From Ypsolopha sequella (Eukaryota > Arthropoda > Insecta > Lepidoptera > Ypsolophidae), in assembly GCA_934047225.1 (NCBI GenBank), contig OW203986.1, positions 12,651,221 to 12,715,220 of the forward strand: a stretch of 64,000 nt of DNA, given 5' to 3'. Positions 10,336 to 20,764 of this stretch are shown in pieces. The notes beneath the pieces were generated by a model, which saw nothing but the letters and a program-made list of their open reading frames with translations, was not told the DNA's origin and made no database searches. Both the position numbers and the translations under genes were made by a program. Within the stretch, counting starts at the first letter, position 1, and each line of letters begins with the position of its first letter.

Positions 10336-10695
10336 TTGATTAAGGTCATGTATTTTAAAAAAAGGAGATACTCTACAGAGAAACTGTACCAACTGTCTAA
10401 GCTGGCTTCAGTTAGGAAACTATATATAACCTATACAGTACTAAAACAACACAAAAACTTACCTTTTGTCGCTAACATAACAAAGAGTAGAAGGAAAAAA
10501 AATGATGTGACGGTGCCAAAAACAAACACGACCTCTGCTAAAAGACAGTACGAAAGACGTGCGGCTCATCTGTACAATTTACTTAACAAAGAAATAGATA
10601 TATATCCCAAAACATTTCACGATTGTAAGAAATTTGTTACTTTATGGTTGGAAACAAAATCTTATGATGAAGTAGAAGATATATTGGAAAGTTAA
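10336..10695 (+). pseudogene. LINE family 2 ORF2 C-terminal fragment
   Basis: An open frame (first ATG at 10348, stop at 10693) encodes about 116 residues. It contains the blocks 'LYQLSKLASVRKLYI', 'LKQHKNLPF', 'AAHLYNLLNKEI' and a closing 'WLETKSYDEVEDIL'. The order 'surface helix, arginine-rich spacer, LYNLLNKEI, acidic end' is what I recognise as the extreme C-terminus of lepidopteran CR1/Jockey-like LINE ORF2 proteins. The polymerase domain is absent. The frame is followed without a break by the matching LINE 3' UTR and tail. It is a fragment and very unlikely to be a host gene. Confidence 0.7.
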
Positions 10696-11125
10696 TGACT
10701 GTAATACTTACACAAATACTCTTACACATACCCTTACGACCCTTTATTCACATGAACACACTCACACACTCACTCACACACACCCTTCTACACCCTCTCA
10801 CGCACTTCTACACACTCTCACACATCCTCCCCCACACACGAGCAGGCATAAATTAAATTAAATTAAACTAAATAAAACTCAATGCTTAAATTTAAATTAA
10901 ACTCAATTTCACCTACTTATTTGTATATTGTATATCTTTTGTTATTCTTTCTTGTTGTAGTTTTAAGTGGTATAATGTTATATTTATAATAAGTGCTTTA
11001 AAGAAGAGCGGTGCCTCCTGACACAGGCCTTTTAAAGCTTAAAGGGAGACACCAGCCCCTACCATATAATGTAATCCTATTAATGAAAATAAACGTATTT
11101 GTATTATTTGTATTTGTATTTGTTC
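10336..11125 (+). mobile_element. LINE family 2, copy 1 (3' fragment)
   Basis: An ORF2 C-terminal frame is followed by a 3' UTR that includes a CA-rich tract (10735-10835), a repeated 'aaattaaattaaa' tract, a block ending 'gggagacaccagcccc', and 'aaaataaacg' with a (TTTGTA)n tail at about 11095-11125. The same UTR with the same tail lies in reverse orientation at 33690-33965. Confidence 0.75.
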
Positions 11126-11134
11126 ACCTTCAGT

Positions 11135-11231
11135 AATTTCCGGTAATTTTCTCAGTTTGATCTGGCCACAAATTAACAAATTGTACCAAAAAAATGTTCG
11201 GTTTTTTTATCTGGACCATCTGGCAACCCTA
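11135..11231 (+). mobile_element. Right-end fragment of element 'K'
   Basis: 'tctggaccatctggcaaccc' matches the right end of the element at 33065-33344. Only one end is present. Confidence 0.45.
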
Positions 11232-11284
11232 CGGTCGTCGCGTCGTTGTAAAACGGGCAAATTATATTATCTATTTCACTACAC

Positions 11285-11485
11285 TCCCTTTTAATAGAAT
11301 CCGGCAATAATGTAAACAAATAATGTTTTATAAAAAATAACAGATAATGCAATTTGTTAGAATAATCTATTATTATTACAGCCTGTAATAATATCTAATA
11401 ATAATTATTATAACACATTGCATTATCAGTTATCTTTTATAAAACATTATTTGTGTACATTATTGCTGGATTCTATTAAAAGGGA
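11285..11485. mobile_element. 201-bp fold-back MITE
   Basis: The arms begin 'tcccttttaatagaatccgg' and pair almost throughout ('aataatgt', 'ataatgttttataaaa', 'ataatgcaa'). The centre lies near 11385. It is non-coding, and the target duplication is unclear. Confidence 0.8.
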
Positions 11486-11957
11486 CTTTACACACTATCT
11501 ATCAATGTTGGTCTATTTGTAGGAACTAAAACTATTGGTAAATCCTAACTATACTATCTAATATACTTTTATTTTGCTAATACTTATCTTCTTTTTTGTC
11601 TCTATTTCTTTTTGTCTCTTTTTTTCTTCGAGAAAGTAAATCTTTATGCTATACGAATTTCCTTCCAAAGTTATTAAAACAAAACATGCTTTCCTCTCAT
11701 AAATAAATAATTATATGAACTCTCGCCCTTATCGGAATAAGGGTGAAAAGTGGGTTAGCGTAAAATTCATGACGGTGGTTGCACCTATGATAGTGATATA
11801 GGGTGACTTTTATATAGACTCGGTAAGTATAAACCGCAAATAAAAATTTAGGCCGAGTAAGTGGTCGTTTCGTTTCGAGACCGACTCTCCAGTATGAATT
11901 AGAATAAATATAATTGTAGCTATACTAGCCTTTTATTTATAGTTGTAAACATTAGAT

Positions 11958-12302
11958 CATCCATCAGCCTAGTTCGTCCACTGCTGGACATAAGCCTTTC
12001 CAGGACTTTGCGAATCCCGGCGGTCATCCTAGAAGAATTGCCCATACTCACTCACGCTGGGCAGGCGGGTTGGTGAGCGCGGTGCCGGAACCCTCGCACT
12101 AGTGACACCGCTGCCCGTCACCAGTCTGTTCCATATAAGGCCTGGCTATTAGGGATGGATATACCGCCATCCATGGTGGGCCTCCTGGTTTTTTGCCTGT
12201 GAGCTGTCCTCTTACTCTCCCCCGAATTACTTCGAGGGGGTCTCCAAGTAAGATGGAGTGGTACCTCCACAGTCGAGCCCGGCATCAGCTCTAGCACCTG
12301 TT
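11958..12302 (+). mobile_element. Dispersed repeat 'L', copy 1
   Basis: The repeat begins 'atccatcagcctagttcgtc' and ends 'ggcatcagctctagcacctg'. Copies lie at 42583-42935 (+) and 62995-63346 (-). Its GC content is clearly higher than the surroundings. 'cactgctggacataagcc' is a motif I know from lepidopteran dispersed repeats. 'ttagat' occurs at both flanks and may be a target duplication. It has no open frame conserved across copies, so it is probably SINE-like or MITE-like. Confidence 0.75.
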
Positions 12303-14277
12303 AGATATTATTAACAATATAAAAATTTATATTTTTCGAAATATTTCGATTTTGATTTATATTTATTGTGCAATCCAATCTTCTGTGGGCCCGCTTGAGA
12401 AATGCATACGCCGCAAATGCAAAGAACAATAACTACGAGCTAATAAAGCTGTCCTGCGTCAGTGCCCTTCATGGTAGGTAATAAAATAATTAAATTACCT
12501 TTGCAGCTAAAGATCTGCATAACCCTATTACACAGGCAACGTAAGAAAGTTCTAGGTCATATCATACTGTTACGACCAAACTTGTGTTACATGTAAACTT
12601 GTGTATATTTACAACAAAGATAATAATAGAGAACAAAATGGTAGGGCAAAAGTAGATAAATTGATAAAAATCAATTTTTTTTCAAGAAATTTTATTCGTT
12701 TGGACGAGTACTATCGCTAGTTTTCGGTTTTTGTAACTACATCGTGACGTCCTGTGTATTGTATACCATTAATATGTAAAACACGTGGATAGCGCACGGT
12801 GTATTCACAGGAATTTCTACAAGTAAAGAAGATAATTATCAGTCGTCGTAAAATGGAAGAAATAATATCAAAGTTAAAGAGAAGATGAATGAAAATAGAG
12901 TGACGAAAGAAATTTACCAGGCCACCATAGAAGGACGTATGCTGACCAAATTGACCACATGCATAGACCCGTACGTATGATGATCTCGGCAGAATTTCGT
13001 ATTGGCTTTCACCCGAGTATCTCCGAGATCGTCGTACGTACGCGTCTATGTGTGCGTGCGCCTGTTTTCGCTAGTATGTGGAGTAAACATTCTGTAAGTG
13101 GTTATTTTGTGGTCCTGGAGTCTATTGTAAATCAATTGTTACCGAGAATCAATAATTGAGAGTGTTAGTCAAATTTGGTATAAATGATATTTAAGAAAGA
13201 AAACATCCAAGTGAATCCAGCCAGAAGTGTACAGACAATGACAGTGACATCGACTGCGAATTATCTGGAATACAACCTATAGATAAGCAGTAAATACTCG
13301 TAGTTAAAGTATGTAAAAAAATGTAAATAAATTTCCTTTTTTAATGTAAAAAAAATTTTAGAGAATTTATTTTAAAAGATTATTAGATTTTTTTTATTTT
13401 ATTTTACACCTCCAATCCAATCAACCATAAAAAATATTTTCGACAAATTATACTTTTTTTTGCAGTTAGTACCGCGCGCCTACGTCATCCGAGCGAATTC
13501 GGGTTGTAACTTCGACGTCGGTCGTTCGAAATAGCTTATATTCTTTGCCTTTACTGTGATACTTATCCAGCAAAGCATAAATTAAAAAATAAGTTAGTAT
13601 TGTATACAATTTTTAATTAGTTTATAATTAGCATGTAGAACAAAAAGATAATTAATTCACATTCGGATTGCTGTTCTGAAGCTATACTTACTTATTTTGT
13701 ATATTTATTTCAAGAGCTTCAATGCAAAGTCAAGCAATGAACAAGAAATTAATGAGCAGTGACTGAAAAAACTTGTGCTAAAAACAAGTTTAATACCTAA
13801 TAACTTGTTGGATTGTTGTTATTCCAGGCTGGCAGGTGGAATGGGACTTCCAGAATTTGTACTAAAAAACCTGGAGTCAGCAATGTGGGTTAAAAAGACA
13901 ATCGGCAACTTTTGACGATTAAATTGGATGAGAAATGTCACCAGACATCCTCAGCGAGAATCAACCCTTTTTTAGTTTGCAATTGATAATGGCTTCTATT
14001 AGCAGCCGAATAAAGATTTTATTCGATTGAATATATGTACTTCAAACCTTGGATGATCTAGTCTTGATACACCTGTCCTCTTGACGATTTATTCGTTTAA
14101 TTGGTGATGATGATTTGTAGAGATACTAAAATTCAATTTAGTCTTTTGAAGTGGATACCTCTTGAATTAAATCGCAATCGCAATCGCAAGTATAAATTTT
14201 GGATACCTCTGTTATAGAATTAAATGAAACTTGAGGATGATTCATGATTTATATAAAGAGGTGAGCCGTTTTTATAC
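12303..14277. other. Unassigned interval, about 2 kb
   Basis: No frame over 66 codons and no repeat shared with the rest of the window were recognised. It is one of the longer plain stretches and could be unique intergenic DNA. Confidence 0.4.
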
Positions 14278-14530
14278 CTCTGTTCGAATTTCATATATAA
14301 GCGAAATTTAACCAATCGCCCGAATTCATACTGGAGACTCGGTTAGTGATGGTCAGGAATCAGGAACAACTTTTAATGACACAATAAGGGAAATTAGAAA
14401 AAAAAAAACTTTTGCTTCTAGACTAGACCAGGAACTAAATTTTTTAAATATTATTTTGATAAAAAGGATCATTAAACATTGTTCCTGATCACCAACCGCA
14501 ATTTGGCCGCATACGCTGTAAGACGCATAA
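14278..14530. mobile_element. Diverged MITE-A-like palindrome
   Basis: 'cgcccgaattcatactggag' and 'ggttagtgatggtcaggaatc...' on the left pair with 'ttgttcctgatcaccaaccg' on the right. The blocks resemble the arms of MITE A and the 3' UTR of LINE family 1. It lies directly upstream of LINE family 1 copy 2. Confidence 0.5.
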
Positions 14531-14563
14531 GGCAAATTACTGATAGATACTGCTAGATTAGTT

Positions 14564-15000
14564 TATTTTAGTTACTTTCACAGTATTATATCATACGGCA
14601 TGCTGTTATGGGGTAGAGCCGCGGATACAGACGCAGTCTTTGTTTTGCAGATGAGAGCAATTCGGGATATTTATAATATGATACATCGGGATTCATTGAG
14701 AGAAAAATTCAAAAAAAATAATTTATTTAACAAGTTCTTAGAAAAGATTTTGAATCTTTCCCAAGGCTTGGCGAGCAACATTGTGAAGAAACCAGAAATA
14801 AGCGTAAACTGGCTTTTCCAAAAATCAGACTCGCTAAGGTATAATCTTGTATATATTATATTGTATAATATGGTATAATATTTTACAACAAATTTCCAAA
14901 GGAGGTCCTTACTTGGTCAAAATTATACAGGGCCTATTGAAGTGGGCTTATTATACAATAAATGATTACTTAGACAGTAATAAAGCATGGTAGTAGTTAG
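14564..15000 (+). pseudogene. LINE ORF2 C-terminal pseudogene
   Basis: The frame reads 'SYFHSIISYGMLLWGRAAD', then 'RAIRDIYNM' and 'DSLREKF'. This is the 'SYGLxLWG' thumb motif and the 'ALR.I' helix found after the reverse-transcriptase core of lepidopteran LINEs. A frameshift near 14760 moves the 'LGEQHCEETRNKRKLAFPK' block to another frame. An AT-rich insertion follows ('ttatattgtataatatgg'), and stops appear after 'FYNKFPKEVLT'. It is homologous to the intact frame at 3572-3911 and extends about 70 residues further upstream. Non-functional. Confidence 0.75.
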
Positions 15001-15345
15001 AATAATTTCTTAACTTATGATATGATTCATTAGTTAATAGATGAAATGACTGCAAAAGCAAATGGACTAAGTATATGAGACAGGTAGACAAAGGTATTAT
15101 ATATTATTTTGCCTTCATGACATAATTTTCTCCTGTCTTGTATTTTTATATCTTTATTCAATTAAAGTATAGGGTTACTTTTTACATTTAGTTGTTCGTA
15201 ACTAATATTATGAAAAAAAGACACGATCTTGACAAGTTTCTTGTCCTTCTTCTTAGCAAGACTAATCATATATTTATATTGATCACTTATAAGGTTTCCA
15301 GTATGAATTTTGCTATATAAACCGATGTCACCTTATATTATTATG
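14564..15345 (+). mobile_element. LINE family 1, copy 2 (decayed)
   Basis: Reverse-transcriptase C-terminal sequence (14564-15000) is followed by a 3' UTR sharing 'gtatatgagacaggta' and 'cttcttagcaagactaat' with copies 1 and 3. It ends in a MITE-A-like half ('ccagtatgaatttt', 'gtcaccttatat') near 15345. It lacks the TTTGAAT tail of the other two copies. Confidence 0.75.
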
Positions 15346-15532
15346 ATGTCTATGGCTGATGGCCGCCATTATTACTTCCTCTTTGCGACATAAAAAGTAT
15401 CCACTTAAATAATTTACGGTTGTATGTCTCACACTGCTTTTATTCTAGTTTTGTGATTTGGCGTCTCAATGACTGGTTGAGAAAAGTTTGCATAATTTAT
15501 TCAGTGCTCATATAAGCCTATATTTATATAAT

Positions 15533-15718
15533 TACTAGCTTTTGCCCGCGGCTTCGTTAGCGCTAATTTCGTTTGCATTTTCCTGGGATAACAACTAACA
15601 AGTAGCCTATGTAACACTCCGGCCCATAAACTGTCTCTGTGCAAAAAATCACGTCGATTCGTTGTTGCGTGAAAGAAGGACAAACCAACAAACACTTTCG
15701 CATTTTTAATAGGGGTAC
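15533..15718 (-). mobile_element. Lep1-type repeat, copy 1
   Basis: The block begins 'actagcttttgcccgcggct', includes 'aagtagcctatgtaacactc', 'aaaaatcacgtcgattcgtt' and 'gcgtgaaagaa', and ends near 'ttttaataggggta'. This order is a well-known lepidopteran dispersed repeat, usually treated as a non-autonomous Helitron (Lep1 type). It has no coding function. Confidence 0.75.
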
Positions 15719-16434
15719 GGATGTACAGCCATCAGCTTTTCTATCACATTTTGCGTTGAAGCGAGATTAGCAATTTCTTCGTATATTACGTAGCGGGCAT
15801 CGTCTGTGGGTTTCATTAAAATGTCTATGTTTTATATTAAAGCTTATGTCCTGTGACGTTGATAAATCGCTAAAAGAACCCATCCTGACAGGATCGTACA
15901 CTGATGTGCCTCCATGACATTCATCATGTTGGAAGGGAGAAAAAGATTTAATAATATAGACAGATTACCAAGGAAAATCTATGATTTTATGTGCAGCAAA
16001 AAGCTAGCAAGAATTAATGGAAATGCCACGTAGGTTCCTGGGATCTTTAGAGCTACGCAAAAAACAACAAATTCCCAGATCTTAAAAAAAATCTACGTGT
16101 TTCTTAAAATAAAAATTGGTTGTTGCATTTGCGCTTTCCTTTTTACACAGTCACCCCACTTTACCAATGTTCTTACATACAAAAACAAAACATTACAAGT
16201 AGAGGAATGTAGAGGTATTTCGGATCTACATATTGCAACAAAACTCGTCCATTGCACTCCAACTGCCCCCAATGGCTACTAGAGTATGAAATTCCACTAA
16301 CTGATTCACGTTTCCATCACTAGTCAATTTGTTTTTCGTTGACGTATTAATAAACATACATTACGCACGATGTTGTATGTATAGGTACATACCTACATAT
16401 ATTTATTTCGTCACGCAACGTTGTCACCAATCAT
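15719..16434. other. Unassigned
   Basis: No feature recognised. Confidence 0.35.
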
Positions 16435-16760
16435 GCTCTCGCTTTTGGACAATTTAGCATACTAAATCAAAGAAGTTAAACTACAATATATATTTTTTAG
16501 ATTTGATACAAGTAATTGCAATTATCAAGAAAAAATTCTGAAAGATCACAAAAGCTTTTTTTTTAGCGAATTGTTTTTTTTTTTGCGTAAAGCCATTTAA
16601 GTGCCTTATTCATACGAGTATAATATTTTAATATATTTTTCCTTTCGTTATTTTAAAAGAAATACACATTTTTTTTTGCGTGATTTACCTATACAGGAAA
16701 TATGTAAATGTTTGAGTATTTCTTTTAAAATAATGAAAAGAAATAAAAAATTATAAAAAT
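16435..16760 (+). mobile_element. Inverted-repeat element 'F', copy 2
   Basis: It starts 'gctctcgcttttggacaatt' and follows the reverse complement of 1846-2246 through 'gccttattcat' and the 'aaagaaatacac' / 'gtatttctttt' pair. The right terminal repeat is eroded. Confidence 0.6.
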
Positions 16761-17589
16761 TTGAAAAAGCTTCTTTTATTACTTTACACTTTATAAAAAA
16801 TATTTTTAATAATTATTAAAAAATTCAAAATATTATACAACCCAAGCTACTCTCACCGGACATAAATCAACGTTAGTTATTTATGTTTTATAAGTTGACC
16901 CTTAAACTGCTAAATAAATGATTTATGTATTCATTAATAATTTATAAAAAAAATCACAAATAATGATTAAACAATAACAATACACATCAGTGTGAGGCGT
17001 AACGTCGTCGCGTAAACGTCTTCACTCGCCCGGATGAAGGCAGTCTAAATCTGCTGAAACTGGCCGGCTGACCCGATCATAACACGTATTGAGGTGAGTC
17101 GTTTTTATACAAATCAATTACAATACATTAGTACATACAGTAGGTACTTAATTACGAGCCTACAGTATTTTGTGCAACTGTAACATAATTTGAGACATGG
17201 TACTCGAGTGCTTGTTTACGAAACGAACGAAGTGAGTTTCGTAATAGTTTTGTACGATTGTCCCAATGTCTAATTATATTCAGTTGAACACAATACTTTA
17301 TCTACGACCATCAAAAATATCCTCTTTATTTATAATATTTTCAACTAACAATTTCACGAAAAATGAGAAGACATTCGTTCATGAACCTCGGGAGCGTCGT
17401 TCTGCTAAAGTTGCCTTGAAGGCCAATCAGGATAGAGGGGGCGTGGCATAAGAACTAAGGTCGGGAATTATTTCTCGTAATAATTAATATGTTGTTGATT
17501 GGATCTCTAGCGGTTTTATAATAAATTGGGCCAGTCACAGCGCAAAATTGCGGTGTTATAATGTAATATTGCTATTATTGTTATTATGT
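16761..17589. other. Unassigned; possible retroelement UTR trace at 16990-17060
   Basis: 'cccggatgaaggcagtctaa...ctgctgaaactggcc' resembles the 'gatgaaggc...cgaaac' motif of insect retroelement UTRs (Penelope-like or LINE). The resemblance is weak. A similar motif in reverse occurs at 46820-46865. Confidence 0.25.
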
Positions 17590-17842
17590 ATTTATTTATT
17601 GCCCACTGCACAGCGCCGCTCTGCACCTAGTACGCTCATGAGTCACCAGCAGGCACTGACTGAAAATCAGCGCTGAGGGATTACACCTTCAGCACATCGC
17701 TGAGTCTGTTGCCTTTTCCAGCAACAGCCTACCGTATAGTTCTAATGTAATTTTAATTAAAATAGATGTAAGTAGAAATATTGTATGTATTGTATTGTAA
17801 GTGTGGCTGTTGCCGGAATAAATGTGTTTCTTTCTTTCATCG
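17590..17842 (+). mobile_element. LINE-like 3' end 'M', copy 1
   Basis: 'ctgaaaatcagcgctgaggg' and 'catcgctgagtctgttgcct' are followed by a T-rich UTR, 'aataaatgtg' and a short (TTTC)n tail. Copies with other tails are at 25226-25440 (-) and 54685-54842 (+). No coding sequence is included. Confidence 0.65.
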
Positions 17843-18498
17843 GATAAACAATCTAGGTACTTATAAATTGCATTGCCTTATTACAGTATGGGAGTAGATC
17901 AAATTATTTAGATAATCAGGACGGCGATAATGGCGCGTGCGCAAAAATTGCGAAAGCAGAAAAGTAGAAAATCCCTTGTCATCGAAATCTGACGTAGCAA
18001 ATTTTGTCGCACTTGCGAGAATCACCGTCCAGGCCAATTTAATACACATTTAAAAGTATAAAGATTTGGTAAAAACATTTTATGATAAAATATCGAAAAC
18101 TAAATGAATCTACCTAGATACGTGCTTGTAATGATAAAGCATTTGTTGGATACATGTCCATCATTATTTGATGAAGAGTCATAGACGGAGAATGTTAGGT
18201 ATGCAGCTTCTGTATATCAAATAAAATTTATATGAGTCTACTACTTAATTTGCTACAATAGATTGTTAATTTTATGTTTGTGGGTGGACTTTAATTCAAG
18301 GCTCTCAGCATTTTGTAGTAGAATTATAATAAATAATGTTTTCTATATAAACGAACATTTGTTATGATTATTTATGATGAATGAACGATTCAGCTTAGAT
18401 GTTTAGTCATATTTTTGCTGTTGAGTCATATGCTTAGTGTTTGTTTCAATGGTAATAAAAATACTGCTATACCTATTTCTACGAGCTATTGTAGGTAC
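17843..18498. other. Unassigned
   Basis: No feature recognised. Confidence 0.35.
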
Positions 18499-18587
18499 TA
18501 TCGAGGAAAAATCCGCAGACCCACTTTTCGCTAGTAGTGCAGTGGTGATATGAGTGAAAAGTGGGTCTGCGGCAATTTCTTCGATGG
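18499..18587. repeat. Hairpin with about 32-bp arms
   Basis: 'ccgcagacccacttttc' (18513-18529) is perfectly complementary to 18556-18572. Pairing continues outward with mismatches. The loop is about 25 bases. Confidence 0.8.
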
Positions 18588-18732
18588 TACATATGTAACG
18601 TAAGCACCGTCCACGCGCGATTGTATAAGTGACGTCACGCGTGCGATGCTGTTTATTAATGGGGATCCACACTGCCATATTATCCCTGTATATATATCGT
18701 CGATCCGGCCATGAAAATCTGTCATTTCAGTA

Positions 18733-18790
18733 CATGGGGATGGCGTGACACAAATTTTATACGAGAACCTCTGTCGCCACTTTTTAGAAT
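18733..18790 (+). mobile_element. Solo end of the long-inverted-repeat element
   Basis: 'ggggatggcgtgacacaaat' to 'tgtcgccactttttagaata' matches the outer 55-60 bp of both ends of the 51751-54236 unit. The similarity stops after 'aataac'. This shows that the unit's ends are a repeated terminal sequence. Confidence 0.65.
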
Positions 18791-18913
18791 AACGTAGTAT
18801 TATTACCTAGTTAGTAAACATACGCGGCGCAAACATAGATTCACCCGTCTTCACACAGACAAAATAACAACGTATGTCTATGAAGCTTAGATGTAAAATA
18901 CGAAATACGTCAT

Positions 18914-18959
18914 GGCACTGTGCCAATGTGTGTGAAGAGCCACACATTGGCACAGTGCC
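18914..18959. repeat. Perfect 19-bp hairpin
   Basis: 'ggcactgtgccaatgtgtg' (18914-18932) and its exact complement (18941-18959) flank the 8-nt loop tgaagagc. Confidence 0.85.
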
Positions 18960-19867
18960 GCACTATGACACAATTAGGTCCGTGTTGATAATGTTTGAAA
19001 AAATATACATTGCGGCGTTAATATTCTAACTCAATGTGTGACACTCTTTATAACCTGCAATGGACAAAATATTGTCTAGTTTCAACGCTACTCGCTACAA
19101 CGCTAAATATTTTACGAGTATGGTAAGGTTGAAATTTTACTTACCCCGAGGTTTATTCTGTAAATATCGCAGTAAATACATGTTTAAATTACTGACGAGT
19201 GAAATGAAATTACTTTTAAATGTCTTATTTTCGTTATTTGAAGAGTTAGAACAATTTGCCAGGTTGCAATAGACCAATTTTACAATATGTTTGTTCTGAC
19301 GCGTTCGGTTGAGAAATAAGAGGCCCGCGGGTTATGTCTTGACGTATTGATCATATCGGTGCGTCGCAGTCTCGGCTTTCTTGGCTTTTCTATTCCTATT
19401 AAAAGTTCTGTGTTTCAGTAAGTACATTGTTATGGTTGCGTAGATTTTTGCGATTTTCAATTAATTTCTTGGAATTATGCCTTTGTGTACCGTACCAGGT
19501 TGTTTTAATAATTGTGTTAATTTATTCCCAAAAAACCCCACATTAAAAATATTAACATAATAACAATAACGAATATAGCTACATATTTGAACACAGATGA
19601 TAAAAGGAAGTAAAAGAAATGCGGGATATTGGAAAAAAAACAGCAGGAACACACACAACAACAAAGTTTGACATAGCCGGACCGCAGTATTAATTGGCTG
19701 GACCTATGCTAGCGATATCTGTAATTAGCTTTGCCTGTGGATCCCCATTGACCGATCGACCTGCACTCTCCCAGTGAATCGAGAACTCGAGAAATAGCAA
19801 CGATAATAATTATTATTATTATTAGCATTCTAGACCCCGGGACCAGTGGCTTGCACAGAACTTTTTG
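18960..19867. other. Unassigned
   Basis: No frame with family resemblance. There are a few TTA/ATT runs near 19808-19825. Confidence 0.35.
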
Positions 19868-20058
19868 CTGGAAAGGTCAAGAATGACAATAAAAAAAATA
19901 TGAAAAAATTTAAATATCACTTTGAAAAAAAGTTTGTATTGGAAATTTTCACTCAAGGGTAGACATTGTCTAGCCTGGCGCCATACATTTTTTTTCCAAG
20001 TGATATTTAAATAATTTTTTTTTTATTGTTATTCTTGACCAATTGCTTGCTTTTCCAG
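19868..20058. mobile_element. Fold-back MITE 'H', copy 2
   Basis: The ends 'ctggaaaggtcaag' and 'cttttccag' are inverted. The arms share 'aaaatatgaaaaaatt' and 'cactttgaaaaaaag' with copy 1. The 22-bp hairpin adjacent to copy 1 is missing here. Confidence 0.75.
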
Positions 20059-20061
20059 CCC

Positions 20062-20650
20062 TATTAATGTCACTTTGTCTGTCCATTTGTCTGTCTGTCC
20101 CGTATGTCACGGGTCTCTAGCTCTTATATGGAATGAGATAGAGACCTGAAATGTTGATATGTTGTGTAAAATGTTAACCCAAAATCGAATATTGAATTAA
20201 AAATGTAATTAAATTATTATTCATTTTATTGTTGAGTCCCCCTCATACATGAAAATGAAGCCGAAAAGATATTTCGTTTTCTTATCACAGTATGTGGGTG
20301 TCATTCTAAAGAATTCAATGTATTTTAATTTCTTTATCTTCAAAAATAAGTTGTAATTTTTTGACCATTTTTGTTACGGGGTCTATCTCAAAGACCAAAG
20401 TAGTTAAGAATTTGTAATTTTTGTATATTATATTGTATTTAAACAACAAATACTGAAAACGCCGATTTATGATGTAGTTTTAGGGTTAGGTCCCCGAATA
20501 CTCAACCAACTTGATTTTGCAGTTTTGTTTCATAAAATTTGTAGGTGGTAAGACTGAAAGATAAGTTTGTAATTTCTGTTTAAATTATTTAAGTATTAAA
20601 TTGTACCGAACCCCAGGGTGCGAGTCCTACTCGCACTTGACCGTTTTTTT
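20062..20650 (-). mobile_element. Repeat 'J', long variant
   Basis: On the minus strand it starts with 'cggtcaagtgcgagtaggac' and 'ttcggtac' at the 20650 side. It ends with 'gacagacagac' blocks near 20090. The interior, about 400 bp of AT-rich sequence, differs from the 313-bp copy at 28560-28872. Confidence 0.65.
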
Positions 20651-20764
20651 ATTAATGAGTTATGTTTCGTTTTTCATAATGTATGTTTATTATAAATTGG
20701 TTATGGTGTTTTGTTAATAACAAGTTAAAACTAAATAATCCTGAATAGTAAACTATCCTTGAAA

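Noticed and set aside
16990..17060. Penelope-like element
   Set aside because: Only a short 'gatgaagg...gctgaaac' resemblance. No reverse transcriptase or GIY-YIG sequence was seen nearby.
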